Part shown: one piece after another, positions 9,701-19,505 of the stretch
Layout: each line of letters begins with the position of its first letter
How positions within the stretch are numbered: position 1 is the stretch's first letter
NCBI RefSeq assembly: GCF_000003605.2
Contig: NW_003141810.1
Coordinates: 214,350-242,088, forward strand
Direction of reading: 5' to 3'
Source of the DNA: Saccoglossus kowalevskii
Lineage: Eukaryota > Hemichordata > Enteropneusta > Harrimaniidae
Length of the DNA: 27,739 nucleotides
Notes under the pieces: generated by a model
Told to the model about the DNA's origin: nothing
Seen by the model: the letters and a program-made list of their open reading frames with translations, nothing else
The model's database searches: none
Translations under genes and position numbers: made by a program

Positions 9701-12284
9701 CAAAGAGTCACTGTAGGATTGGATACTCCAGCATTACAACGAGTTGGAAGACGAGACAAGGCACGAGAAGCTAAAGAAAATGGTTATCTTGAAAGTAGAC
9801 GTCGCCAGACAATGGAACGTGATATGACATTACAGCAGAGGGATAGGGATATGGAACAACAGCTTGCGGCACGGGATCAGCAACACCGGTAAGAGATTAG
9901 AATCATATTCATGAATACTGTTAATTAATTATTCACTGGTTTTTAATTTTCCTACTTTCGCTGATATTTAAAATCCGCTAATTTTAAAATTAAATCCATG
10001 TAAATATGTAAAATAACAATAGAACTCATTGTTTTCCTGCCAAGTTCGTGAAAACACAATGAAATAGCTCAAAACAGTGAAATGGTTTTACAGTAGCAGA
10101 AATGAATGTGAAATAATGATGTCAGCAAGAGCATGCTTTACTGTGATCGCGGGAAAGAATAGAACCTTGCAGTATGTGACACTATTTTGACAAAATAGCT
10201 TCATTCACAAAGTGAAGGAATGACTACTTGTACATGTACATTGTGATTAATATCATTAGCAAAACAGTGTCTCATACTGCAATATTGCCATTCCATTATT
10301 TATTGTGTTCACATTAACATGTTGTACCGGTATGCCACACATTCTTGACTTCATGTGTTATAATCATACAATGCCTGGTATCTGTCACCGTAAAGCCATA
10401 AGTTACAGTAAATTTTAATTAATTTTGCCATGATTTTGTAGTATTGCACTGGGTATTTTCATTCTACCATATCAGGAGATGCGAGTTCAAAGAATGGAAC
10501 AGTTACGCATGTAAGCTTCCTTAAATAATAAAAACAAACATGGCTGCCCCCAGTGTTTGGCCAGACCCCACACAAAGAAGAAGTTTTATTTTGGCATTCC
10601 CATGATGTATCATTGGGAGGAAAGGACATATAATAATAAGGTTATTACGACGATACCGCAAAGTGTGCACTCAGACAGTACGCTGTCGCATCAACCTCTG
10701 CTGCGTGTCGGTCGATACTCCCACTGTACTGTATTTGTGCATATTTTACGGTATCCTCGTAATAACCTCATATTATATAATGTACATTACAAAGTATGAA
10801 ATGTGTTGTAACTGCAATATTTATTTAACCAAGAAACATTATAATATTAACAATAATAAGGCCAAAAGAAACAAATTTATTGCTCCAGTAACGGCTTAAA
10901 AGTGAGGTAGTAAGCCAGGAATTTATTTTATTATGTTAAATTAGTTGTTACACTATAAATGTCAAAAAAAGACATGTAAATCTGTTTTCACAATATATTT
11001 TCTATTTTCATTTATTGCTTAGAATTATTAGGTACATTAATATATCAATCATCTTCCAAAGCAGAAACTCAAATGTTTGCTCCTCTCAAAGACTGTCGCT
11101 GTGTACTTATATATTGTAATAGAAGTATTTGAAAGTGTAACTATACTTGTATTATACGACTTAAGAGTGTACTTTACTATACTTGAGTTGTTTAAGGAGT
11201 ACTTAAATGTGTACTTAAACTTATTGTTATAGAAGTACTTGAAAGTGATATTAAATTATACTTGTATGTCGTTGACAGGTTTCAACACCAACAACAGCTC
11301 CAGAAAGACGCTGAACGGCGCATGAATGAAGAGAAAACTATTGCAAATACTATGGAGACAAAAAGAGCCCTCACATCACAAGTCATGACACGGATTGATG
11401 ACTACGCTAAAAGAGAAGCTGAACGAGAAGCAATTAAACTAGAAGCTAAGCGACAACAGGTACAGCGACGAGCTGAAATACAAGAACAGAGACAACAAGA
11501 GATTGACAATACGATTGCTAGACGACAGGTTAGTATATCAATTTGTGATTCCTCGTATATAAAGTTTTCATCAGCAGTGGTTTTTCTGATATAAGCTTTA
11601 ATGGTTGATTTCCCTCTAACTTCAACCTTTGGTGAACTGACTTAAGCATTTAGGCATTTATACCCCACTGGAAGAAAAAAGGCTTCTTGTTGATTTGTTT
11701 TCCAAAAATGTATGCAATTGCATGTTTTTTATTAAAAATGGTCTTTCATTTTGTTTTTTTGAATATTTATAAATTTTATAAAACAATGACAAAAAACTGT
11801 GACATGAATTTTCTGTTCATAACATATGTATTAACAATTGTGTGGTCCTTAATGTGTTATGACTACATTTGTATAATCACTGGTAATTTTTTGTTGTTGT
11901 TGTTGTATTAATTACCCTGAATTACCATTACCTACTGCCATTTTCTACATGTTAAATTTATCGGTCTGAGCTGCTTTCTCCGATATTCAATCATCATTGG
12001 GCAAACAGATTTTTTTTTTTTTAACACACATTCATGTTTCCTTGATGCTTTCCTTTCAGGAAATCAAACACCAAAATTCCTTGAAACGATCGGAAGAACA
12101 GAAACAGAGAATACAAGAAAATCATCGTCAAGAAATGGAGCGTGAGATGCAGATGAGAAACAAAGAGATTAATCGCCGAGAACATTTTCGAAATATTGAG
12201 CAAGATAACCAGGAAAAAAAAGATCTGCGTATTGCAGTGAAGGAAATGAAAACTATGGAATTACGATCTAAGATTTTGCCGTAA
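2636..12284 (+). CDS. VWA - DUF4537 (Tudor-like) - coiled-coil protein, complete five-exon gene
   Basis: CDS join(2636..3730, 6637..6862, 7767..9888, 11279..11528, 12060..12284) gives 3918 nt, 1305 residues plus TAA, with all splice phases matching. Domains: VWA (about 24-180) with an intact MIDAS set DTSGS (29-33), TGSN (99-102) and SDG (123-125); a linker with repeated Pro/Ser segments (200-325); two Tudor-like halves (about 342-485) with DGFFYIGSI and NGTRYAPGTV motifs typical of DUF4537; an acidic/basic helix (about 615-690); W-rich PPWK repeats (about 688-1060); and a Q/E/R/K coiled coil to the end. The VWA plus DUF4537 pairing resembles VWA3B and C11orf16-type proteins, which have been linked to ciliated or testis tissues; orthology and function here are inference. 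No signal peptide or membrane helix, so probably cytoplasmic. Confidence 0.88.
3819..3872. repeat. short inverted repeat AAGCCAATCA / TGATTGGCTT
   Basis: The arms AAGCCAATCATCA and TGGTGATTGGCTT pair over about 13 bp (one mismatch) around a TTTTAAATTAAAAAA centre. A further CTGATTGG lies at about 3901. It is possibly a decayed small element; no function is assigned. Confidence 0.55.
5240..5440. mobile_element. TA-flanked CTGT MITE with long TIRs
   Basis: The terminal inverted repeats run about 40 bp: CTGTGGAATACTTTATTTTC at the left is matched by the complement of GTATTCTACAG and preceding bases at the right. TA occurs at 5238-5239 and 5441-5442. The internal sequence repeats the TTATTTTCxCTG phrase several times. 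There is no coding capacity. The CTGT ends and TA target relate it to the 1267 and 9918 elements, but the long TIR is distinct. Confidence 0.8.
6030..6344. mobile_element. MULE-type MITE with perfect 9-bp target duplication
   Basis: The ends are TAGCCTGACA and TGTCAGGCTA (exact inverted 10-mers), and the homology continues inward to GTGTGAGTGGC versus GTGTGAGTTGC. The same nonamer CTTGTTAAC lies directly outside both ends (6021-6029 and 6345-6353). A 9-bp duplication is the hallmark of Mutator-like elements. It is 315 bp with no transposase, so non-autonomous. Its interior is more GC-rich than the surrounding intron, which produces the apparent open frames at 6048-6366. Confidence 0.85.
6637..6862 (+). 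CDS. VWA gene exon 2 (middle of the Tudor-like region)
   Basis: 226 nt, residues 366-441. The acceptor is ATCTAG|ATA; this choice keeps phase 0 with exon 1, whereas the nearer CAG at 6645-6646 or 6649-6650 would break the frame. The polypyrimidine tract is short, which makes this the least certain boundary. The donor GGAG|GTAGGA leaves one base (G). The peptide reads ITSARRFLVEFDEIPGGG and then, in the second half, GDKVLAPWELNGTRYAPGTV, repeating the pattern at the end of exon 1. Confidence 0.85.
6863..7766 (+). other. VWA gene intron 2
   Basis: 904 bp from GTAGGA to TTTTCAG. Apart from the decayed MITE I see nothing coding or repetitive in it. Confidence 0.8.
6950..7135. mobile_element. decayed copy of the CTGT MITE
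   Basis: It shares the phrases CACTGACATTTAATTTCAC, AAACAATAAAATTTCATTGT, TTTTCACATGTTCAC and CCAGTGAATAATTATGCA with the 1267..1419 copy in the same order and orientation, with an inserted stretch. The terminal CTGTAAA ends are lost. It lies in intron 2 of the VWA gene. Confidence 0.6.
7767..9888 (+). CDS. VWA gene exon 3 (Tudor-like end, W-rich repeats)
   Basis: 2122 nt, residues 441-1148. The acceptor TTTTCAG|GT completes the Gly codon opened by exon 2. The first 40 residues finish the Tudor-like fold (VVTFYDGKTSTVPKETALW). A Pro/Tyr-rich stretch follows (PGYPVTVIPQPPDYD), then an E/K-rich helix. The repeat part has four diverged long modules of 50-70 residues, each beginning with RPPWKxW or RPxWKS and continuing through FRExx and YxP motifs, plus five exact 13-residue repeats (8966..9160). 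The exon ends CACCG|GTAAGA in phase 2 within the coiled coil. Confidence 0.92.
8966..9160 (+). repeat. five in-frame 39-bp tandem repeats (13-residue W repeats)
   Basis: Five consecutive 13-residue units occupy residues about 841-905: AWKNQGHRLEDSP, PWDSQEQYSQDRP, SWKSHGQRLQDSP, PWKKQGYQLEDTP, PWKNQVRLLQDRP, followed by a partial sixth (PWKSRGH). Trp is invariant at position 2 and Pro at position 13. The nucleotide units differ at many third positions, so the array is not brand new and the protein pattern appears to have been kept. Confidence 0.85.
9918..10093. mobile_element. TA-flanked CTGT MITE, copy 2 (inverted)
   Basis: It starts CTGTTAATTAATTATTCACTG and ends CAGTGAAATGGTTTTACAG, with TA at 9916-9917 and 10094-10095. 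It is the reverse-complement orientation of the 1267 copy. It begins only 29 bp after the exon 3 donor of the VWA gene, so insertion nearly reached the splice site. Confidence 0.75.
10476..10510 (+). other. candidate 35-nt microexon in intron 3 of the VWA gene
   Basis: A good acceptor (ttttcattctaccatatcag) and donor (CAT|GTAAGC) bracket 35 nt. In its own frame it reads EMRVQRMEQLR plus AT|, which joins exon 4's first G as Met and continues the coiled coil naturally. However, exon 3 ends in phase 2 while this exon needs phase 0, so splicing exon 3 to it would shift frame and reach a TGA soon after in exon 4. It is either a regulated poison exon, a partner of an unseen exon or donor, or chance. 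Confidence 0.35.
10626..10783. mobile_element. MITE with about 45-bp TIRs (GGTTATTACGA core)
   Basis: The left end contains AAGGTTATTACGACGATACC and the right end the complement of GGTATCCTCGTAATAACCT; the inverted match extends about 45 bp on each side with a few differences. The element is about 158 bp and non-coding. The ends are AT-rich, so the exact boundary and target duplication are uncertain. Confidence 0.75.
11279..11528 (+). CDS. VWA gene exon 4 (coiled coil)
   Basis: 250 nt, residues 1148-1231. The acceptor GTTGACAG|G supplies the third base of the Arg codon opened by exon 3. The donor is CGACAG|GTTAGT in phase 0. The peptide (FQHQQQLQKDAERRMNEEKT onwards) is almost all Q, E, R, K and A and is expected to be a long alpha-helical coiled coil. 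The acceptor polypyrimidine tract is weak (ttatacttgtatgtcgttgacag). Confidence 0.85.
11529..12059 (+). other. VWA gene intron 4
   Basis: 531 bp, GTTAGT to TTTCAG. AT-rich; I see no element, gene or repeat beyond T runs and a short TTG run (11892-11906). Confidence 0.8.
12060..12284 (+). CDS. VWA gene exon 5 (C-terminal coiled coil and stop)
   Basis: 225 nt including TAA, residues 1232-1305. The acceptor TTTCCTTTCAG|GAA is strong, and phase 0 matches exon 4. The charged helix continues (EIKHQNSLKRSEEQKQR onwards) and ends MELRSKILP, then the stop codon. Confidence 0.9.
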   Translation, partial: EIKHQNSLKRSEEQKQRIQENHRQEMEREMQMRNKEINRREHFRNIEQDNQEKKDLRIAVKEMKTMELRSKILP

Positions 12285-12387
12285 TTCATCTCACGGTCAT
12301 ATCTATTTTATCGCAGATAATTTCAAGCCAAACACAAAATAGGACTTAGATAAGTTTCTGCTTAGGTTGAGTTAACAATCTCTACGT

Positions 12388-12815
12388 ATGTTTTTGTTTG
12401 TTCATTTTGTTATCTTCTATTATTATTCATTTGCTATCCTCTTATGTTTATTTCCATGTTATCTTCTCTGTTTGTTTGTTTCTCCTATGTTTATTTGTTT
12501 GTTATTTCCAATGTTTCTTTGTTTGTTTTCTTCTATGTTTGTTTGCTCGTTTATCTTCTATGTTTGTTCATTTGCTATCCTCTTATGTTTATTTCCATGT
12601 GTTCATTGGTTATCTTCTGTTTGTTTGTTTGTTTGTTATCTTCTATGTTTGTTATTTCCAATGTTCGTTTGTTTGTCATCTTCCATGTTTGTTTGTTTTC
12701 TCCTATGTGTGTTTCTTATCTCCAATGTTTTACTTTTTTTTCTTCTCTGTTTGTTATCTTGTTTGTGTGTTTGTTTGATATCTCCCAAATTTTTTTGTTT
12801 GTTTGTTATCAGCTC
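12388..12815 (+). repeat. degenerate TTTGT / ATCTTCTATG low-complexity tract in the VWA 3' region
   Basis: About 430 bp of T-rich sequence made of recurring TATGTTTGTTTGTTATCTTC-like phrases. All three forward frames stay open by composition (Cys/Phe/Leu/Val-rich), which is not a gene. It follows the VWA stop by about 100 bp, so it probably lies in the 3' UTR. Confidence 0.75.
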
Positions 12816-12923
12816 AAAATGAGACTAGAATCTGAATCTAAGCACAGATTCCTGAAATCTTATATCAGAAGGATTATCACAATAGTTATATCAAACTTTG
12901 CCATGCATTGCAGTTGAACTTGA

Positions 12924-12929
12924 ATTAAA
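12924..12929 (+). terminator. candidate poly(A) signal ATTAAA for the VWA gene
   Basis: ATTAAA lies 640 bp after the stop and is followed within 30 bp by a GT/T-rich element (TGCTGTTGGTTTTTTTTTTG). An alternative AATAAA is at 13403-13408. The sequence alone cannot choose between them. Confidence 0.4.
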
Positions 12930-14877
12930 ACTGATTTCCAATGCTGTTGGTTTTTTTTTTGATGACAATATCAAAATGAGAGAACGATATGTAGTGTAAT
13001 TTTTAATTTATAATAATTTATTTTTGACATATATCTAGACATATGGCAATTTTTTTATCATGTTATTTGATAATTTCATAGATTTTACTCTCTGTAATAT
13101 AAAATATGTTGATAGTATAATACAATTTTTAACAAGTGACAGACTTTGAGGTAGAAACTGACTATGGTCATATTTGCATAGGCCAACAGTTGTATATTCC
13201 TGATATGAGGATCTTTACATCTTATATAGAAAGTGAATCGAGATAAAGTGAACAAGTTTAATAAGAATTTTTAACGAAATTTACTAAATGAAAAATTAGA
13301 TGGTGTCAGTTTGTAGGTCAAAGTTCGTAGGTCAAAGATCACGCATCTTATTTTATTTTTAATCTAATTTTATAAAAGTGAAATATATCAACTATTTTCT
13401 GTAATAAACTAATTTTATGTTTAAAATATAGTAGAATGTAGATGAGCAGTATTTCATATCTGTAATTATTAATCAGTGATTAGTTTTGCAATTTCATATA
13501 CAAAGATTCCTGGTTTAAAAATGGTTGCAATCAAATATGTCTTGCATCAATGTGCTCTCTGGAACTGAGAGAAGGAAAATAGGTTAAGTAGAGGTCAAAA
13601 TATTCTGCATTAGATTTGTATTTGTAAAAACATAAATCACAGTGTAAGATTTGAAAATAATTTTTTTCAATCAATGTTGAAAGTGATATGTTACAAAGTA
13701 GCAGACATTTTTGTACACAAAAATACATCCATAAAAACTTATTTGTAGTTTGTAAAATATTACAAAAAAATAGATTTTTAATATTTTTTTATTAATTAAA
13801 AAAATGAACTTGTTTTGAACAAATATTTTTACAATTGAAAAATTGTTAGAAGAAATAATATTTCTGTCAAAATTTAAATTTGTTTTCTTTTTAGCTTTAT
13901 GAGCATAAACATTTGTCACCTTTCAAAAATTAGAATCAACAATATTTTTTCATATTTTATTCAAAATTTTCATCAAGACTGATAGCCAATAAAAACTACA
14001 TCCAAAATTATTGGAACATTTATTGAAAAATGCATAGAAATTGATAAATTGTATCACCAATATTATAGCACTCAAAGATTTCATAAACATATTAGGATTT
14101 TTGTGTGAGTCTGAATGTAACACATCCTGGTACTTTTTAGTAGTATTGTCAATATTTTCCAATGGTATACGACAATTTTTATACCAATATAAACTGTTTT
14201 GGTTTTGGTTTTTAGAAGGAAAATAATTGTAATATTGCATTGAATCCCACCAAAAGACCAGGGATGTATTATCTTTTTATTATTTTTCAAATGAGTTTAT
14301 CAGTCGAAGGCAACATATAATCGACAAACTATTTTTTGTGACCACATTGTTTGTAAGTAAAACAATGCATTGTGTAACTTTGCATTGATTCAAACCAGCT
14401 AATTATTCAAACTATTTCTTCTGTAAAATTGATAATCATGAGAAAATTAGTTTTTTTAAAAAAAGATTTCATAATTTGGATTTGCTTGACTTTTGTCCCA
14501 ATAATGATAAACTACGGGTAATTTGATCAGCATATAATTGTCAGAAGTGGAGGGTGGCTAGAAACTGTACACATGCTCTTTGTGGGACCATGAAACTGAT
14601 AGAAGCTTCTAATTGGCTATCTTTGGGGGGACCATGAAACTGATGGAAGCATCTGATGCTGATTATACTAGAAACTTAATTTGCAATCTGTATATAGAAA
14701 TAAATAGTATACAAATATTTTCTACAGAATTTTGTTTATGACTTCTTTTTTATGTGATACATATGAAACCGAATGAAATCAAATTTCTGTTCTGGTTTGA
14801 TTGGTTTGATCGTGAAGTAGGAATTTGTTATTGTGTTTGAATGCTGGGGATACTGACATTTTTAGCACTATTCAATT
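12930..14877. other. intergenic, nothing recognised
   Basis: About 2 kb of AT-rich sequence. One local duplication was noticed: gGGACCATGAAACTGATaGAAGC at about 14585 and again at about 14629. Open frames here are Ile/Asn/Lys/Phe-rich, as expected of AT-rich non-coding DNA. Confidence 0.6.
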
Positions 14878-14879
14878 TT

Positions 14880-15085
14880 GAATATACAGTGCATTTTGTC
14901 ACGTAACCCATGTTTGGTGCTCTATTCTACTAGTACCATTGAATACTCTATCCCGGTCTCAACCAGACTATGATGACCTTTGATCCAAGATTCCACTAGT
15001 CTCATTCAGGAGTAAATGAATCTGGACCTTGACTTTGGGTAACCAAAACAATGGATTCAGTACAACAACCATGCCTTGAGCCAAT
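14880..15085 (-). mobile_element. probable diverged relative of the 15.2-kb SINE
   Basis: The stretch TCCCGGTCTCAACCAGACT...CCAAGATTCCACTAGTCTCATTCAGGAGTAAATGAATCTGGACC parallels the body of the SINE at 15188..15577 (GTCAACCAGGCC...AAGGTTCCCCCAATATCGCATCATTAGTGAATGAATCT) in order. Its tRNA-like head is heavily decayed. Boundaries are approximate. Confidence 0.45.
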
Positions 15086-15187
15086 CAAATCATTGTAAAG
15101 TTAAATTGTTGATTGATATGGAAGTTGAATAACTTAGGGGAGCTCAATTAAAGTATGCTCAACTGGTGTTCAAGTGAACATAAACTT

Positions 15188-15577
15188 TTTTTTTGTGCTA
15201 GGCGACAGTTCCGGACATTGAATGTCACTGTTGTTTCTCCTGACTTTTTTTTTGCCACAGAAACCATATTCATATTTGGGACAACATGACAGGGCTGTGC
15301 GGCCATCTTCCTATCAAATGGCAATTTAATGGGCTATCCTGGTGTCAACCAGGCCCGGTCGAACACAAGCACCTGTGGACCATAACCAAGGTTCCCCCAA
15401 TATCGCATCATTAGTGAATGAATCTCGGCCAGTGGAATTGGCCTTTCCATTGAGTCTGTGGCACACTCACCCAGGGTAGGGGTCGACCCTTTTGATGTTC
15501 AGCCTAAGGTAGGATTTGAACTTGGGTCTACTGGTCATGAGTCTGATGCAACAACCACTATGCTACCAGTGAACGGT
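15188..15577 (-). mobile_element. tRNA-derived SINE with 13-bp target duplication
   Basis: On the minus strand the element starts with a tRNA-like head at 15577-15508: box A TAGCATAGTGG and box B GTTCAAATCC, with CTCATGA in the anticodon-loop position. A roughly 300-bp body follows, and the element ends in a poly(A) tail (a T run at 15188-15194 on the plus strand). The 13-mer TGAACATAAACTT flanks both ends exactly (15175-15187 and 15578-15590), as expected for LINE-mediated insertion. An inner T run (about 15246-15254) could mark an older tail or a composite. No protein is encoded. Confidence 0.8.
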
Positions 15578-15708
15578 TGAACATAAACTTAGGGAGACTA
15601 AGAATGTTTGTAGACCACAAATGTAGTTCCCAACAGCATTTAAGATGTATTGTTGTTGTTTTTTCAAGTGAGGTTATTGCCTACTGTAGCTTTTAACAGC
15701 CCTCTCAT

Positions 15709-16432
15709 GAATTGAGAGGCAATTGTTTTTACAACCAGACAATTAAATTCAAGCAGCGCCCTCATCAATTAAATTGAGATGCATTTGTTTTTACAATCGT
15801 AAATTTTCAAGCAGCGCCATCATCAATTAAATTGAGATACATTTGTTTATACGACACATTTAGATTCAAACAACGCGCTCAATCAATTGCGATACATTTG
15901 CTTATACAACCATACATTTTCAAGCAGCATCCTCATCAATTAAATTGAGATGCATTTGTTTATACAACCATACATTTTCAAGCAGCGCCTTCATCTATTT
16001 AAATGAGACACATTTGTTTTTACAACCATAAATTTTCAAGCAGTGCCCTCATCAAATAAATTAAGGTGAATTTGCTTTTACAACCACACATTTAGATTCA
16101 AGCCCTCATTAATTAAATTGAGATGCATTTGTTTATACAACCATCCATTTTCAAGCAGCGCCCTCAGCAATTAAATTGAGATACATTTGTTTATACAACC
16201 ACACATTTAGATTCAAGCAGCGCCCTCATAATTAAAGAGACGCATTTGTTTTTACAACCATCAATTTTCAAGCAGCGCCCTCATCTATTAAATTGAGATA
16301 CATTTGTTTTTACAACCAGACATTTAGATTCAAGCAGCGCCCTCATAATTAAAGAGACGCATTTGTTTTTACAACCATCAATTTTCAAGCAGCGCCCTCA
16401 TCTATTAAATTGAGATACATTTGTCTTTCAGG
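15709..16432. repeat. satellite of about 12 units of 58-61 bp, partly in dimers
   Basis: Units read ACAACCATxxATTTTCAAGCAGCGCCCTCATCxATTAAATTGAGATxCATTTGTTTTT. Two forms occur: one has CACATTTAGATTCAAG and the other CATxxATTTTCAAG. The last two dimers (from 16204 and 16321) are identical over about 100 bp at a 117-bp offset, showing recent dimer duplication, while the left end is diverged. The GCAGCGCCCTC core is the most conserved part. Confidence 0.9.
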
Positions 16433-19400
16433 CTCCCAATGTAGTTTTAAAAGTTTCTTCTAAACTGATAATTTTGAAGACATCTTTATGAGCACATTTT
16501 TCAGAGATTTGTGTGTTGCCTTTTTTTTTTGGTTGGTTCTGTGCACAATATTTCACATTCACCAGTGTTTATTGCTATTCCACCATGTGTAATTAATTAA
16601 AATTTGATGCACGCAATTCAAAATCTATTTTTATCCATCCACTTGCGTTTATTGCATGTCAGTATTAATGATTGAAGAACATACCACTAGTTCATACCAC
16701 TGTGAATAAGACAAGACTTGTCTATGAATTTAAAGTTATGCTTTATTGCTGTTGAATAAAGATAGAAATATCACAACCTTAATTGTAACTGCAAAAAAGA
16801 AAAAAAAAATCATTCTCCAAATGCATTCATTCTATTCATGGAGGTATAAAAAGTTTATACCTGCATATTCTATTTAAGTTTTTTAATCTTTATTTTAATC
16901 AGCATTGCCATGGTGATGATATCTGTAGTAGCATGTGGATATATCTGTAATTACAACAGACTAGTTTTATACTTCCACTGTAGTACAGTACACTGCTTAT
17001 AAAATGCCATACTACCCATAACCATAGCAATGCTCAACAAAATTCATTGAATTTCACGTCAAAACAAAAATATTTTTTTGTGTGCAAAATTTGGCTTCTA
17101 AAACTATATGTAGTATAAGTAAATGGTAAAAAACATGAAGTTTTTCGCCCCGTTGGCAATTCTCAGTTTCGATATTTTTTAATAGAAAGATCTGTTTTCC
17201 ATTTTGCTAATCTACATGGTATAATTTGGGTCCCATGCGATGTGAACCACGAGTAGAAGCAGGTGCTTCTCAAGAAACTGATTTACAAGAGCGTGCATTG
17301 AAGGAGCCCCCTCCCCAGAAAATTGGGGGGGGGGGCTGATTCAAAAACATATTATGGATGGGAAACTAAAGCCGAAATAAAGGTTATGCTTCTTGCGTCA
17401 TCACTCATGGTACAGTAGAATGGGGAAATGATTTTTTTTTTTTTCAGAGGATATCTGTCGATTTAAATCAAAATTTGATGAATGTATATTATTCAAACAA
17501 ACGTATACTGCTTTCTGTGAGATGAAAATAATCAAAGCACAACAATTCAATGTGGAGAAAGCCATCAAGCCAAAATTTTAACATTTTTAGTAGAATCTTG
17601 AGTCTGAAATATGCACATTTTGTACAGCTAGTACTCGTGATAATTAAAGATGGGAATGGGGCACGTGGATAAAGATGGCGTACACAGATGACGGCAGGGC
17701 ACTCAGATGAAAGCAGGTATACACAACTGAAAGCATGGTATGCAAACAAATTAACAAATTTGAATGTTATTTCAGGCTGGTCCAATCTAGAAACAGTTTT
17801 CCACAACTCAGCATGTTTCACTTTTGCTCGAGAATTAGGTTTTATTTCATGCATCAATAAGCATGGAAGAAACTATTTAAACAGGAGGGTAGACTAGCAC
17901 ATTTCACTTTAAGGCAGGAGGCCTTTATCGGAGGGATGACCACAATATTGCACATAGAAAGAAAACACCATACGGCATGTTAACTCATGCAAAAAATTTA
18001 AAATATTTACACAGTTTAGTCAAATATCCGGAAAAAGTCAAAAACTTGAAAAAATTTGCACAATTTTATACAATTATGAAGGAAAAGCATTAAATATTTT
18101 TTGTGCATAGTATTTTTCTTGAAAATATTCTGTATATTCAGGTAAAACAAAGATGAAAAGAGAATAAGATCTGACATGAAAATATTAGTATTCAAACAAA
18201 ATACAATCTTCAAAGATGATTGGCTGAATATTAACCAATCATTGATCATCATAAATGTATCGAATTCTGATTGGTTGAGAGCTGGCCAATTGATACCATT
18301 CTTGTATCCATTGGTAACCACACCATTCTGACAATATATACACAAATATAATTGGTTAATTAGTGACCAATCCCCGCAGTTTATTGGTTATACATGATTT
18401 TTAAAAAGACTATACAAACACACAATGTAAAACATCAAACTCTAGGTTTTTATAAGAATATTAATTTAGTAACTGATGAAGTAATTATGTGATAATAGAT
18501 TTTAATGCTGCAAATATACACCAATAAAAATGATAATGCCCTCGTATCACACAAATATCGCCATAACAAATGAAATTTAACACAGTGATAGATCATCAAC
18601 TCATTTTTTATTTTCACATAATTTATTCATTATGTTCATATCATGCTTTTATCACATTTGTATTAACCGTTTAGCAATGACGCTACGCCATTTATCAAAT
18701 TGAAATAATTCACATCCAGGTTTTGGATGAATTGTTCTCACTCCGCATATTTACCACGATTTGAAGGATCAAAACTTGCTTTGGGAAAACACAATATCAT
18801 TCATGAATTTACGTTCAATGATTGTCTATGCAAATGATATCTTGAGAGACAAATAAAATTAACGCGGCTGAGCCAGTCTATTCACGTTCCAGTGTGGTAC
18901 ACGATAAAAATGTGATACAAGCATGATGAATGGGTGACAAAAATGCGATAAATGTGCGAATTTGTGGAACAGACAAGTTGAAAGTCACACTGGATATACA
19001 TTATTTATTTCAAAGAACGTATCAAAGTGAAAAAGTTCTAGATGGAACTGGGCATTATTTCTTAGATATTGCCCTCTCACTTCTAAAATCTACTACTACA
19101 TGTATATATAGTCCAGGGCATTATAGATAGAGTAATAACAATTCATTATTATAATAATTACCTGAGAGGTGAGATTCTGTTAAATTCAAGAAACAAATAA
19201 TAAATGCATAGTTTGACGAACATCATAACAGATACAGATTTTTTTTTGGTATTTATTTTGTGTTGGTGTCCTCGACACAATTGCACAAATTTGACACAAT
19301 TGACCTGCTGGTCAGCAATAAGCTATCACTTTATGATACTAATAAAAAAAATGATGCAACATAAAATACAAATTTGACATTCACTTTATCATTGTTCTGG

Positions 19401-19505
19401 CAACTTAACAATATGTTAAAGCCAAGTAAAAAAAAAATTCTGGTCTGTTTTACAAAATCACTGCCTAATACAACCATTCATTTCCCAGCCAAAATTTCCC
19501 AGCAT
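16433..19505. other. intergenic, no gene recognised
   Basis: About 3 kb without a supported gene. It holds a 17302-17337 stretch where a C-rich run faces a run of eleven Gs, and a 18210-18390 stretch dense in CCAAT/ATTGG (at least six in both orientations). Open frames at 17489, 17688, 18016 and 18930 show no family resemblance or splice structure I can recognise. Confidence 0.55.

Larger units (their letters stand above)
9889..11278 (+). other. VWA gene intron 3
   Basis: 1390 bp. It holds the inverted CTGT MITE, the 35-nt microexon candidate and the GGTTATTACGA MITE. Near its end, two direct copies of ATAGAAGTAcTTGAAAGTG followed by TATACTTGTAT (about 11119 and 11229) form a local duplication next to the exon 4 acceptor. 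Confidence 0.75.

Noticed and set aside
12388-12917. Three overlapping Cys/Phe/Leu-rich open frames
   Set aside because: They arise from TTTGT-type low-complexity sequence; all three frames are open at once, which indicates composition, not coding.
15709-16432. CRISPR-like regular array
   Set aside because: The units are tandem and similar along their whole length, with no unique spacers, and the genome is eukaryotic.
17302-17337. C-run/G-run stretch as a regulatory G-quadruplex
   Set aside because: A single run of eleven Gs facing a C-rich run; no set of four separate G-tracts on one strand.
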